Source: Clostridia bacterium (GTDB lineage: Bacteria; Bacillota; Clostridia; Christensenellales; Aristaeellaceae). From it: a DNA stretch of 45,583 bases. Shown piece after piece: positions 24,659 through 32,604 of the stretch. The DNA lies in NCBI GenBank assembly GCA_017512905.1, contig JAFWEL010000078.1, positions 1-45,583 on the forward strand, written 5' to 3'. The notes under the pieces were generated by a model. It ran no database searches and was not told the origin of the DNA. It was given only the letters and a program-made list of their open reading frames with translations. Both the position numbers and the translations under genes were made by a program. Position 1 is the stretch's first letter; each line of letters opens with the position of its first letter.

Positions 24659-26056
24659 GAAGTAGATGAACGGGTTGTAGCTTCCCACCGCCACATAGGT
24701 GATGGCGAGGAAGGTCAGCCCCAGCAGCGCTGCCGCGCCGGTCACCTTCATCAGGTTGGCCGGCACGCGCAGCTTGTCGCGCATAAACTCCGGCACCGGC
24801 AGGCTGAACAGCACGCCCGCCGCCAGGAAGACACCATACTCCCGCAGGAAGGCCCCGGTGAGCCCGTTCCACACCGGCGCGCCGCTCATGCCGAACATCG
24901 ATCCATAGAATATGCGAGCGACGTGCAGGTTATCCGAGCGGATCATCACGGTGATGGTCACCACCACGAACATGGCGTAGAAGTGGCCGATGGCGCGTTT
25001 GCTCATCCACTTGCCCAGGCCTGTCAGGCGTTCGATCACCAGGAACACGCCAAAACCGAAGCCCCACAGGAAGTAGGTCCAGGCCGCGCCATGCCACAGG
25101 CCGGTCAGCGTCCATACCACCATCATGTTGAACACCAGGCGCGGCTTGCTGACCCGGCTGCCGCCCATGGGAATGTATACATAATCGGTAAACCAGCTAC
25201 CCAAGGAGATGTGCCATCGCTTCCAGAACTCGCCCACCGACTTGCAGATAAAGGGATAGTTGAAGTTCTCCAGGAAGTGGAAGCCGAATATGCGTCCCAA
25301 GCCGATGGCCATGTCGGAATAGCCGGAGAAATCGTAGTACACCTGCATAAGATACGCGCAGGCCGCCATCCAGGCGCTAACCACCGACAGGTTCTTCGTC
25401 TCCAGGGCGAAGGCGGTGTCCACCAGCAGGCCCAGGTTGTTGGCCAGCAGCATCTTCTTGCACAGGCCCTTCATAAAGCGCTGGGTGCCCTCGATGAAGT
25501 CGTCCAGGTTTTCCCGGCGGCCCTCGATCTCATCGGCCACCGTCTGGTAGCGCACGATGGGACCCGCGATCAACTGGGGAAAGAAGGATATGTACAGGCA
25601 TACGTTGATCAGGTTCTTCTGCACCTTGCCGTCGCCGCGATAGACGTCGATCACATAGCTCATGGCCTGGAAGGTGAAAAAGGATATGCCGATGGGCAGC
25701 GTGATCTGGGGCACCGGCAGGTGGATGCTGAACCACTGGTTCAGGCTGGTCAGCAGGAACATCAGGTACTTGTACACGCCCAGCAGCCCCAGGTTGAACA
25801 CCACCATCAGCGTCAGCGCCAGCTTCGATTGCTTCCGGTCGTTCCGGGTCCTGTCCACCCAAAGGCCGAACAGCCAGTTTGCCACGATGGACAGCATCAT
25901 GATCGGGAAGAACTTTGGCGCGCCAAAGGCGTAAAAGCCCAGGCTCATCACCGACAGGAATACGTTCGCCGCCTTGCGCCAGCGCTTCAGGATATAGTAT
26001 CCAATCAGCACCACCGGCAGGAAATAAAACAGGAACTCTATACTGGAAAAGACCAT
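24650..26056 (-). CDS. MBOAT-family O-acyltransferase (AlgI/DltB-like)
   Basis: This 468-residue polytopic membrane protein starts MVFSSIEFLFYFLPVVLIGYYI-like and has about ten hydrophobic segments. The MBOAT core is visible: FFPQLIAGPIVRY, DFSGYSDMAIGLGRIFGF, and the catalytic histidine in LTGLWHGAAWTYFLWG. The C terminus SYNPFIYFNF is typical of AlgI-like members that acetylate extracellular polysaccharides. The usual partner, a DHHW/SGNH acetyltransferase, is not adjacent. The start at 26056 is preferred to an ATG 11 codons upstream because of GGGG 8-9 nt before it. A promoter lies at 26107-26135. Confidence 0.9.
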   Translation of the reverse strand: MVFSSIEFLFYFLPVVLIGYYILKRWRKAANVFLSVMSLGFYAFGAPKFFPIMMLSIVANWLFGLWVDRTRNDRKQSKLALTLMVVFNLGLLGVYKYLMFLLTSLNQWFSIHLPVPQITLPIGISFFTFQAMSYVIDVYRGDGKVQKNLINVCLYISFFPQLIAGPIVRYQTVADEIEGRRENLDDFIEGTQRFMKGLCKKMLLANNLGLLVDTAFALETKNLSVVSAWMAACAYLMQVYYDFSGYSDMAIGLGRIFGFHFLENFNYPFICKSVGEFWKRWHISLGSWFTDYVYIPMGGSRVSKPRLVFNMMVVWTLTGLWHGAAWTYFLWGFGFGVFLVIERLTGLGKWMSKRAIGHFYAMFVVVTITVMIRSDNLHVARIFYGSMFGMSGAPVWNGLTGAFLREYGVFLAAGVLFSLPVPEFMRDKLRVPANLMKVTGAAALLGLTFLAITYVAVGSYNPFIYFNF

Positions 26057-26106
26057 TGGTCGCACCCCTTGCAGCGCATAATAAGTCATTATAAACCCTT
26101 CATATC

Positions 26107-26135
26107 ATTATAGCGCATTTCAAGGGATTTGTCTA
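26107..26135 (-). promoter_or_regulatory. Promoter of the MBOAT gene
   Basis: On the minus strand TAGACA (26130-26135) and TATAAT (26107-26112) are 17 nt apart. Confidence 0.6.
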
Positions 26136-26194
26136 TTTGTGTAGGATTATTTCTCGCGGCTTCCCGTATCCTTCGCTCCGGCGTTTTCGTTTTA

Positions 26195-26353
26195 TACTAA
26201 GCTCAATCTAAAAGTAAACCTATACGGAGCAGATTTTTCGTTCTGCCTAAGCGAAGCGGAGGGAGGCGATGCAGCGCATCGTTGACCGCAGCGAAGCAAC
26301 GGCAGGGCGGAAAAGATGCCCGCAGCGGGTTGCAGTTTGGATTGAAATTTGTA
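26195..26353. mobile_element. 159-bp MITE, copy A
   Basis: Terminal inverted repeats TACTAAGCTCAATCTAAA (left) and TTTGGATTGAAATTTGTA (right, decayed) bound 159 bp that matches copies at 37822-37980 and 45015-45173 almost throughout. The core contains the palindrome CGATGC-AGC-GCATCG and no real ORF. The right end is 5 nt from the stop codon of the HD-GYP gene. A duplicated TA at the tips is possible, but no longer target duplication is clear. Confidence 0.9.
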
Positions 26354-26357
26354 TTAC

Positions 26358-28049
26358 TCACTGGACGAGGGAATAATAGCGTTCCAAACGGCTCCGGCAG
26401 CTCAGGAATACGAGGTACATGTTGGGATCGAACTGGGTGCCCATACCCTCCTGCATGATCTGGGCGGCTTTATCATAGCTCATAGGCTCCTTGTAGACGC
26501 GCTTGCTGACCAGCGCGTCATAGACGTCCGCCACCGCCATGATTCGCGCCTCCAGCGGGATCATCTCCCCCACCAGGCCCTCGGGATAGCCCTTGCCATC
26601 CCAGCGTTCGTGGTGGTAACGGGCGACGTGGTAGGCGGTTTCAACCAGATGCTCCTCCTCCATGCCCTCCAGCAGGATCCGGACCATCTGGCCGCTGATG
26701 GTGGAATGGGTCTTCATGATGGCAAATTCCTCCGGCGTCAGGCGCGCCGGCTTGTTGAGGATGCCGGAATCAATGCTGACCTTTCCCAGGTCGTGCATAG
26801 GCGCGGCCCGGACGATGTCCTTCGCCAGCTCATCGCTGAGGGGAAAATAATGCCCGGCCTGAATATCCTCCACCAGGATCCGGACCACATCGCTGGTCCG
26901 TTTGACATGGCCGCCGGTGTTGCTGTCCCGGTTTTCAACCATGTCCGCCAGGCTCAGGACCAGCTTCTCCTGCATGTTTTCCACGCTGCGGGTCTTTTCG
27001 GCCACCTCCTGATTGAGCCGGGTGTTGAAATCGGAGAGGATCTCCATGTTCCGGGTCTCCTCGGTGGCGTCGCGGATGTCGATCAGGTATCCCTGGACCA
27101 TGCCTTCCCGGTGGAACCTGAAGGGCGTGACCTCATAGGCAAACGTGCGCTCACCCGAGCGGAATGTGGACGTGGTGAGCCCGGTCGAATTATAGTTGTC
27201 TATGACGCTGCCCAGGGTCTTCCCGGCCTGTGTGCGCTCCGATATCGGGGTGTCCGCCCGCTGTTGCCTCAGGTCCGGGAGGAAATCGAAGCATTTCTCA
27301 TTGGCGCACAGGAACCAGCCGTTGAGCCCGATGGCCACATAGCCCCGGCTCATGACCTTCTGGTTGTCGGAAATCAGGCTGGAGATATCGTGGGCCCGCG
27401 CGCGATCATAATTCAGCACCAGCAGCACGTTCCCGGCCATGTACAGGTAGGGCAGCGCCGAAAAATTCATATCCAGCAGGCTTTCGAGGGCATACATCAG
27501 TATGCCGGCGCTGACAAAGGACATATAGAAGGCCAGCATCCGGCGGGAATAGGTCTTTCGACGGGCCTGGAGGATGGCCACGACGCCGATGACCACGATC
27601 AGCAGCGCCAGCGCGAAGGTCATATGCGCGAAGGCGAAGGAACCGCCCACCATGCGTGTGGCATAGCCGACGCCGGTATCGGTGATGCGGATCATGTCCT
27701 CGGGCACGCCCCTGCGAAAGGTCATCCAAACCGGGAACAACTGGGCAAAGGCCATGGCATAGACGAGGAATTTGATCCCGGGGCCCACGGGCATCTCCAG
27801 GTGCCGCAGCATGGAAAACAGGATGATGGCCAGCAGCACCGTCGTGGACAGGTTGATGAACACAAAGAGCACCAGCGCGGCCTCCCGGGTGGTGATCTGG
27901 GCCTTCAGCCAATACCCCATGATGATAAAGGGCAGCAGCAGCGATATGGACCAATCGTAGCTGTTTACACGGTTTTCATTTCGCAGGGCAAACAGAAGCG
28001 TCGCCAGCACCGAGATCAACAGGCAAAACCCAAAGCCGGTTGTTACCAT
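26358..28049 (-). CDS. Membrane sensor with 7TM, PAS and HD-GYP domains
   Basis: This 563-residue protein probably hydrolyses cyclic di-GMP in response to a signal. The first 235 residues hold seven or eight hydrophobic helices of the histidine-kinase 7TM type. A PAS-like domain follows (GYVAIGLNGWFLCANEKCFDF to YLIDIRDATEETRN in part), then a short coiled coil and an HD domain with HVKRTSDVV, APMHDLGKVSID and ARYHHERWDGKGYPEGL, the HD-GYP signature. GGAAAGGAAG lies 9 nt before ATG. No GGDEF enzyme is in the window, so the partner must be elsewhere. It precedes no gene in a clear operon. Confidence 0.88.
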   Translation of the reverse strand: MVTTGFGFCLLISVLATLLFALRNENRVNSYDWSISLLLPFIIMGYWLKAQITTREAALVLFVFINLSTTVLLAIILFSMLRHLEMPVGPGIKFLVYAMAFAQLFPVWMTFRRGVPEDMIRITDTGVGYATRMVGGSFAFAHMTFALALLIVVIGVVAILQARRKTYSRRMLAFYMSFVSAGILMYALESLLDMNFSALPYLYMAGNVLLVLNYDRARAHDISSLISDNQKVMSRGYVAIGLNGWFLCANEKCFDFLPDLRQQRADTPISERTQAGKTLGSVIDNYNSTGLTTSTFRSGERTFAYEVTPFRFHREGMVQGYLIDIRDATEETRNMEILSDFNTRLNQEVAEKTRSVENMQEKLVLSLADMVENRDSNTGGHVKRTSDVVRILVEDIQAGHYFPLSDELAKDIVRAAPMHDLGKVSIDSGILNKPARLTPEEFAIMKTHSTISGQMVRILLEGMEEEHLVETAYHVARYHHERWDGKGYPEGLVGEMIPLEARIMAVADVYDALVSKRVYKEPMSYDKAAQIMQEGMGTQFDPNMYLVFLSCRSRLERYYSLVQ

Positions 28050-28337
28050 GATTCAGCTTCCTTTCCCTGAAGTATTATGCCAGACTCATATTCAATACAT
28101 AAAGATCCTTGGACTTAGCTCAGAATGACAGGCGCGTCGTTGTCCCCCTCAGTGAAGTGTTCACCGAAGGCGTCGCGAAGCACGGGAACGTCTGTATTTC
28201 GATTGAGTGAAAGTCTCCGGTCGTGTGCAAATTCCGATTTGTCGCGTTGCGACAAATCAGAATTTTCCCGCCTGAACATCTACCCATTGAAACAGTATTG
28301 ACTCACATTCCACCGCATGGGGCAGGCGATCCTCGGA
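28050..28337. other. Gene-free stretch with a repeat hairpin
   Basis: No ORF is supported here. Bases 28090-28135 hold GATCCTTGGACTTAGCTCAG, of a dispersed-repeat type. Bases 28228-28265 are a hairpin with arms CAAATTCCGATTTGTCGC and its near-exact complement, the same family as the fumC terminator. It sits 70 nt past the stop of the next upstream minus-strand gene (28338) and could terminate it. Confidence 0.6.
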
Positions 28338-30182
28338 TCAGGCATCCACACCCCCGGCGGAGAGCTTTCCAATCGGCGCGGGGTTCAGCACCCGCTGTTC
28401 GATCTCGAAGTAGACCTCGCCGCGTCCGGCGGGGGTCCGCACGGTCTTCAGCGCCGAGCCCATTCCCGCCAGCAGGCTGGAGACGACCTCCAGGCTCAGG
28501 CCGGAGGCCTCACCGGCGCCCGCCGACTGGGAGAGGATCCGAACGGTGAAGAGCATGTGGATCGTATCCCCCGTCGCCTTGCCGTAGGCGGCGAGCTGGA
28601 GGCTGCCGCCGCCGTCCGCGGGAAGGCTGCCGGCGACCAGGTTGACGAGGACCTCCCTCAGCAGCCGGGCATCCCCCCGCAGCCCGTCGGGCAGCGTTTC
28701 AGAGACGTCCAGCGACACCTCGAGCCGGCCTTCCTCCGCCAGAGGGAGCACCGCCCTGAGGGTGTCGATGAGCAGCTCGCGCAGGGAATAGGGCTTTGCT
28801 TCCGGGCGCCGCCTTCCGGAATCCATGCCCAGGCCGTCCACGAGGCCTTCCGTCAGCATCAACAGCCGGATCGACAGGCTCTGCGCGCCGCGGGCGCGGG
28901 CCCTTACAGCGTCGTCGCGGCTGTCCCGGAGGATCTGGCCGTTCAGCTCGACCAGGTTTTGCAGCGGCCGCTGCATGTCTTCAGCGAGCTCATCCACAAA
29001 CCTGGCCTTGGCCGCGTTGATGGATTCCGCCTTTTCGATCCTGTGGATGATGGCCTCCTGCTCCTTCTTTTCCTCGTCGATATTCTGGACGGTGAAGACC
29101 ACATCCTCCAGCGGCTTGCCCTCGACCCTGTCCATGGCGTAGAAGCGAATGGAGCACCAGCCATAACGGCGGATGGGAAACTCTCCGGCGACGCTGTTGC
29201 GCGTCTTCAACCGGTCCGCCAGGGTGTCAATATCGACGAAGGCCAGCATCCGTTCCCGGTAATTCTCCTCCACGTCCCGCTGGATCAGATCGGTGAACAG
29301 CTCCTTCGCGTTCCTGTTTTTCGGGCGTTCCCGCTCGATTCTCTCGTCGACGGAAACCGGCGTCATCTCCCCGGTCGGCAGGTGGATGATATAAATGACG
29401 TCGTAGATGTCGGACATGCTGAATATGCCCGATTTACGCAGCTCCATCTCCTTCATCGCCCGTCGGTAGGCGACGGCGTCGGCGATGGTCATGACCAGGA
29501 ACAGCAGCCACAGCATGACCAGCGCGGCGAACACATAGAAGGTCACTCCCTGCATGAAGCCCCGGTGGAAATGGAATTGCAGATCATAGTCCGACAGGTC
29601 CAGCTGGTCCAGATAGTAGAAGATCACGCCGATCTTGACGTCCTCGCCGCCATCGATGGGCATCTCGCTGAACCGGCTGTTGGGGTAGTAGATCACATAA
29701 TCGCCCTTTTGGAGGGGAATCAGCAGGTCCCCGTCGTAGCGGTATTCAAAGGCGACCTCCTCCAGCTGATAATCCTGGAGGTTCATCCGCTGGACCCGTT
29801 CCCGGTCCGTGCCGACAAACTGGTGGATCTCCACCTCGCCGTTCCAGGCCTGGTTGATGTAACAGTCCCCGGTGATGTTGATGCGAAGCTCCCAATCCTG
29901 TATGGTATCCCTGCTCTGGTTGCGCAGGGTGCCGTCGATGGTCTGGCCGGTCAGGTCCACCGAGCTGCCGTCATCCAGCACGAAGCCGCGCTTCAGCCAG
30001 GTGCTCGTGCTGTCCTCGCGGGCGTTGATCTCCATTCGAACATCCCTGGTGGTGTCATAGCCGTGAACATCGATCACATGCCGGTTAAACCCGATGAGCG
30101 ACTCAATGTGCACCACCAGGACAGCCATCGAGAGAAAGAAAAGGATGAGGCTGAGCTGCCTTAGCCTGTTCTGATCATTCAT
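28338..30182 (-). CDS. Membrane protein with degenerate histidine-kinase core
   Basis: This 614-residue protein has an N-terminal hydrophobic segment (about 9-27), an outer domain of about 190 residues and a second membrane helix (GVTFYVFAALVMLWLLFLV). The outer domain contains WELRINITGDCYINQAWNGEVEIHQ (in part), the pattern of cellulose-binding CBM2-type sandwiches. After a PAS-like region comes a HisKA-like helix, but ELAEDMQRPLQNL has Glu where the phospho-accepting His should be, and the ATPase N-box NLVAGSLP lacks the conserved Asn. It is therefore probably a pseudokinase. ATG at 30182 follows GAGGAGG by 10 nt; a TTG two codons earlier is an alternative. Confidence 0.7.
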   Translation of the reverse strand: MNDQNRLRQLSLILFFLSMAVLVVHIESLIGFNRHVIDVHGYDTTRDVRMEINAREDSTSTWLKRGFVLDDGSSVDLTGQTIDGTLRNQSRDTIQDWELRINITGDCYINQAWNGEVEIHQFVGTDRERVQRMNLQDYQLEEVAFEYRYDGDLLIPLQKGDYVIYYPNSRFSEMPIDGGEDVKIGVIFYYLDQLDLSDYDLQFHFHRGFMQGVTFYVFAALVMLWLLFLVMTIADAVAYRRAMKEMELRKSGIFSMSDIYDVIYIIHLPTGEMTPVSVDERIERERPKNRNAKELFTDLIQRDVEENYRERMLAFVDIDTLADRLKTRNSVAGEFPIRRYGWCSIRFYAMDRVEGKPLEDVVFTVQNIDEEKKEQEAIIHRIEKAESINAAKARFVDELAEDMQRPLQNLVELNGQILRDSRDDAVRARARGAQSLSIRLLMLTEGLVDGLGMDSGRRRPEAKPYSLRELLIDTLRAVLPLAEEGRLEVSLDVSETLPDGLRGDARLLREVLVNLVAGSLPADGGGSLQLAAYGKATGDTIHMLFTVRILSQSAGAGEASGLSLEVVSSLLAGMGSALKTVRTPAGRGEVYFEIEQRVLNPAPIGKLSAGGVDA

Positions 30183-30216
30183 TCCCAAAAATCCTCCTCA
30201 TCGACCGTTGCGTACC

Positions 30217-30245
30217 AGTATAGCATCACGGTAGGCTTCTGTCAA
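30217..30245 (-). promoter_or_regulatory. Promoter of the pseudokinase gene
   Basis: On the minus strand TTGACA (30240-30245) and TATACT (30217-30222) are 17 nt apart, 35 nt before the start codon. Confidence 0.75.
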
Positions 30246-30531
30246 TTGAGTGGAAACAGAACATTTTGAGGCAATCCTGCGCATCAAAGCAAACTGATCG
30301 ACAGACGTGGAATTAACTCCTGTTATCCCACCGGGAGGAGAAGACCGGGAAACCGGACGACGAAGGCCCGGAAGGCCTGACGGCCGATGTCTCCGGCCTT
30401 CCGACGTTCCATCAATGCAGGCGGCACAAAGATAACCGCGGCGGCGCGTCATTCGCGTCCACCGCGGTTTCGTCATGGCCTATTGCGGCTTTGTGTGTAA
30501 ACCTCTGAAAACGATCGCAACGCCCGCCGGG
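30246..30531. other. Gene-free stretch with stem-loops
   Basis: Two structures stand out. CGGAAGGCC and GGCCTTCCG (around 30368-30402) form a hairpin of unknown role. AACCGCGG and CCGCGGTT (around 30436-30470) form a long stem that on the minus strand is followed by ATCTTTGT, a reasonable terminator for the SH3-repeat gene. No riboswitch class was recognised. Confidence 0.5.
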
Positions 30532-31485
30532 TCACTGGCCGTTCTCGTGCCACTCCGGCTCGAGGTAATCCCAAAGCACGAAGCCGTACTGTCCCTTGTA
30601 TTTCACACAGACGAAGGTGCCGGTCTTGTCGCCGCCATCGCAGTAGTATACATCCTTCAGCGTCGTGCCCAGGGGAATCCTGGCCAGCACATCAGCGCTC
30701 TTCAGAGGCATCCTGCGCAGGGAGATGTATTCATTGCAGTGGGCCACGTAGAAGGTGGCATCGGTCCAGGACTGGATATCGGCGCTGAGGTATTCGCTGC
30801 GAATATAGCCGAACTTTCCGTTGTAGCAGCAATAGCTAAAGGTGTTGTCATAGGGCGTGGCCATGACCACTTCCCCGATGTATACCCGCTCCAGCGACCG
30901 GGAATGGCTGTCGGGCTCCGCCCTCAGGTTGACGTACTCGTCGCACCGGTCGATCTGTCGGATCGCCATGTCCCCATCCTCGCGCTCGTCAGCGGCGAGG
31001 TAATTCCAGAGCACGAAGCCGTACTGCCCGTTGTATTTCACATAGACAAAGCAGTCGGTCGTATCGCCGCCGTCGTGGTAGTATACCGCGTCCAGCTTCG
31101 CGCCCAGGGGGATCCGCGTCCTCACCTCAGCGCCCTTCTCGGGCATCCTGCGCATGGAGATGTATTCCCGGCAATTGGCCACCCGGAAGTAACCATCAGA
31201 CCAGGGCTGGATGTTGGAATTCAGGTATTCGCTGCGAATATAGCCATACTGGCCGTTGTAGCAGCAGTAGCTGAAGGCGCTGTTATAGGGGGTGGCCATG
31301 ACAACCTCCCCGATATAAACCCGTCCCAGCGACCGGGAATGGCTGTCGGGCGCTTCCCTCAGGTTGACATACTCGTTGCAACGGTCGATCTGCCGGGCCC
31401 TGAAGCTTTCAGCGAAGGCGCAAACGGTCCCCGCCAGCAGGCATAGGCATATGGCCAGCACGATTGTGCGTCTGATGGTTTTCAT
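30532..31485 (-). CDS. Secreted protein with four SH3-like repeats
   Basis: This 317-residue protein has a signal peptide (MKTIRRTIVLAICLCLLAGTVCAFAES). The mature part is a tandem duplication: residues about 31-165 and 174-308 share RQIDRC(N/D)EYVNLR, PDSHSRSL(G/E)RVYIGEVV, and FSYCCYNG(Q/K)(Y/F)GYIRSEYL. Each half contains two SH3-type units, so there are four in all. Such domains usually bind cell-wall peptides, but no catalytic domain is attached, so its task is unknown. AGGAGGTT precedes ATG. A promoter is at 31524-31552. Confidence 0.85.
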   Translation of the reverse strand: MKTIRRTIVLAICLCLLAGTVCAFAESFRARQIDRCNEYVNLREAPDSHSRSLGRVYIGEVVMATPYNSAFSYCCYNGQYGYIRSEYLNSNIQPWSDGYFRVANCREYISMRRMPEKGAEVRTRIPLGAKLDAVYYHDGGDTTDCFVYVKYNGQYGFVLWNYLAADEREDGDMAIRQIDRCDEYVNLRAEPDSHSRSLERVYIGEVVMATPYDNTFSYCCYNGKFGYIRSEYLSADIQSWTDATFYVAHCNEYISLRRMPLKSADVLARIPLGTTLKDVYYCDGGDKTGTFVCVKYKGQYGFVLWDYLEPEWHENGQ

Positions 31486-31523
31486 GAATCTGAACCTCCT
31501 GCTTTCATGATTTAGACACTGTC

Positions 31524-31552
31524 ATTCTATCACATCCGCGCTGGAATATCAA
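31524..31552 (-). promoter_or_regulatory. Promoter of the SH3-repeat gene
   Basis: On the minus strand TTGATA (31547-31552) and TAGAAT (31524-31529) are 17 nt apart. Confidence 0.55.
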
Positions 31553-31589
31553 ATCGAAAACGCAGGCCGTGGCGACGAGGAAAAAAACG

Positions 31590-31618
31590 TTGCCGCTTTG
31601 GTAAATCCATGGTAAAAT
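31590..31618 (+). promoter_or_regulatory. Promoter of the nucleoside-kinase-like gene
   Basis: TTGCCG (31590-31595) and TAAAAT (31613-31618) are 17 nt apart. It diverges from the SH3-repeat promoter. Confidence 0.55.
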
Positions 31619-31687
31619 GGTGGAAGGAGAATAAACTGGAGATTACGGCCAATGCCGTTGTGAAGAGATTGGAGGAGGCATCTGCCA

Positions 31688-32428
31688 ATGACTGAACAGA
31701 TGATTGAATACCCCGTAACGGTCAACGGCGTCAAGGTTTTCGCGCAATATACCAGGCGATCCGTGGACGAAATCTTTCTTCCCCTGCTGCAAGCGCTCTT
31801 TGCACTCCAGCATGAAAAGGGAAGGCGAATCCTGGTCATGCTGGCCGCGCCGCCGGGCAGCGGCAAATCCACGCTGCTGAGCTTCCTCGAGAGCTTGTCT
31901 CATGGCTCCATTCAGGTGATCGGTATGGATGGCTTTCACAGGCGTCAGGAATACCTGGTGAGCCATTATACCGAGCGGAACGGCAGGCAAATCCCCATGG
32001 TGGATATTAAAGGCGCACCCATCACCTTTGACCTGGAGCTGCTCACAGCCGGCATAAAAAGAATCGCAGCGGGTGAAACCTGTGGATGGCCCGTATATGA
32101 CCGGATGCTCCATAACCCTGTGGAGGATGCCGTTCTGGTAGACGGCGATATCATTCTGCTGGAAGGAAACTATCTGCTATTGGATCAGGACGGCTGGCGC
32201 GATCTGTCGGGCTATGCTGACTACACCATCTCCATCAGGGCCGACGAGTCACTGCTGCGGTCGAGGCTGATAGACAGGCGCATCAAAACAGGCGTGGAGG
32301 AAGCTGCAGCGACGCGTTTCGTCGATTACAGCGATATGCCCAACGTCAGGCTGTGCCTGGAAAAGACCGCGCGGGCGGATTGCGAGCTATGGATCGATGA
32401 GCGCGGAGATTATCATAAGCGCGGATGA
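31688..32428 (+). CDS. P-loop kinase of the uridine-kinase/FrcK-like family
   Basis: This 246-residue cytoplasmic protein has a Walker A motif APPGSGKST (54-62), the substrate-binding GMDGFHRRQEYL, and a Walker-B-like ILLEGNYLLLD. The DRRIKTGVEEAAATRFVDYSD lid region (in part) fits the nucleoside/nucleotide kinase family that includes uridine kinase, pantothenate kinase and fructose-transport-associated kinases. The substrate cannot be named. GGAGGAGG precedes ATG by 9 nt. Its end overlaps the tail of a broken minus-strand gene by 16 nt. Confidence 0.8.
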   Translation: MTEQMIEYPVTVNGVKVFAQYTRRSVDEIFLPLLQALFALQHEKGRRILVMLAAPPGSGKSTLLSFLESLSHGSIQVIGMDGFHRRQEYLVSHYTERNGRQIPMVDIKGAPITFDLELLTAGIKRIAAGETCGWPVYDRMLHNPVEDAVLVDGDIILLEGNYLLLDQDGWRDLSGYADYTISIRADESLLRSRLIDRRIKTGVEEAAATRFVDYSDMPNVRLCLEKTARADCELWIDERGDYHKRG

Positions 32429-32604
32429 CCTCCCGGATCGGCGTCCACCGAGGTCATCAGCACCGGCGCGTACCGGTTGTAGGCCGCCTGTTCCCGGGGC
32501 ATGCCGTGGATGTTGATGTAGCTATCCCCGGTGAAGGCGACGCGATGCCCATAGTCAATCAGCACCGTTTCGCCCTTCAGGTGCCCGCTCTCTCCCTGAT
32601 ACAC
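32413..32604 (-). pseudogene. Fragment of a metallo-beta-lactamase-fold hydrolase
   Basis: The 63-codon frame reads GHLKGETVLIDYGHRVAFTG, then DSYINIHGMPREQAAYNRY, then APVLMTSVDADP, which resembles the C-terminal part of MBL-fold metallohydrolases. The N-terminal HxHxDH half is missing, and the fragment overlaps the ends of both neighbouring genes. It is best seen as a deletion remnant. The family assignment rests on memory of the pattern and is moderate. Confidence 0.45.

Noticed and set aside
26349-28070. A 573-codon plus-strand frame opposite the HD-GYP gene
   Set aside because: It is an antisense shadow; the minus strand has clear PAS and HD-GYP motifs and a ribosome site.
30246-30430. 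A cyclic di-GMP or other riboswitch in the leader region
   Set aside because: The conserved core sequences of known classes were not found, and the stems lie upstream of the promoter at 30217-30245.
30198-30476. A 92-codon minus-strand frame upstream of the pseudokinase gene
   Set aside because: It runs through the promoter and terminator stems and has no ribosome site or protein-like pattern.
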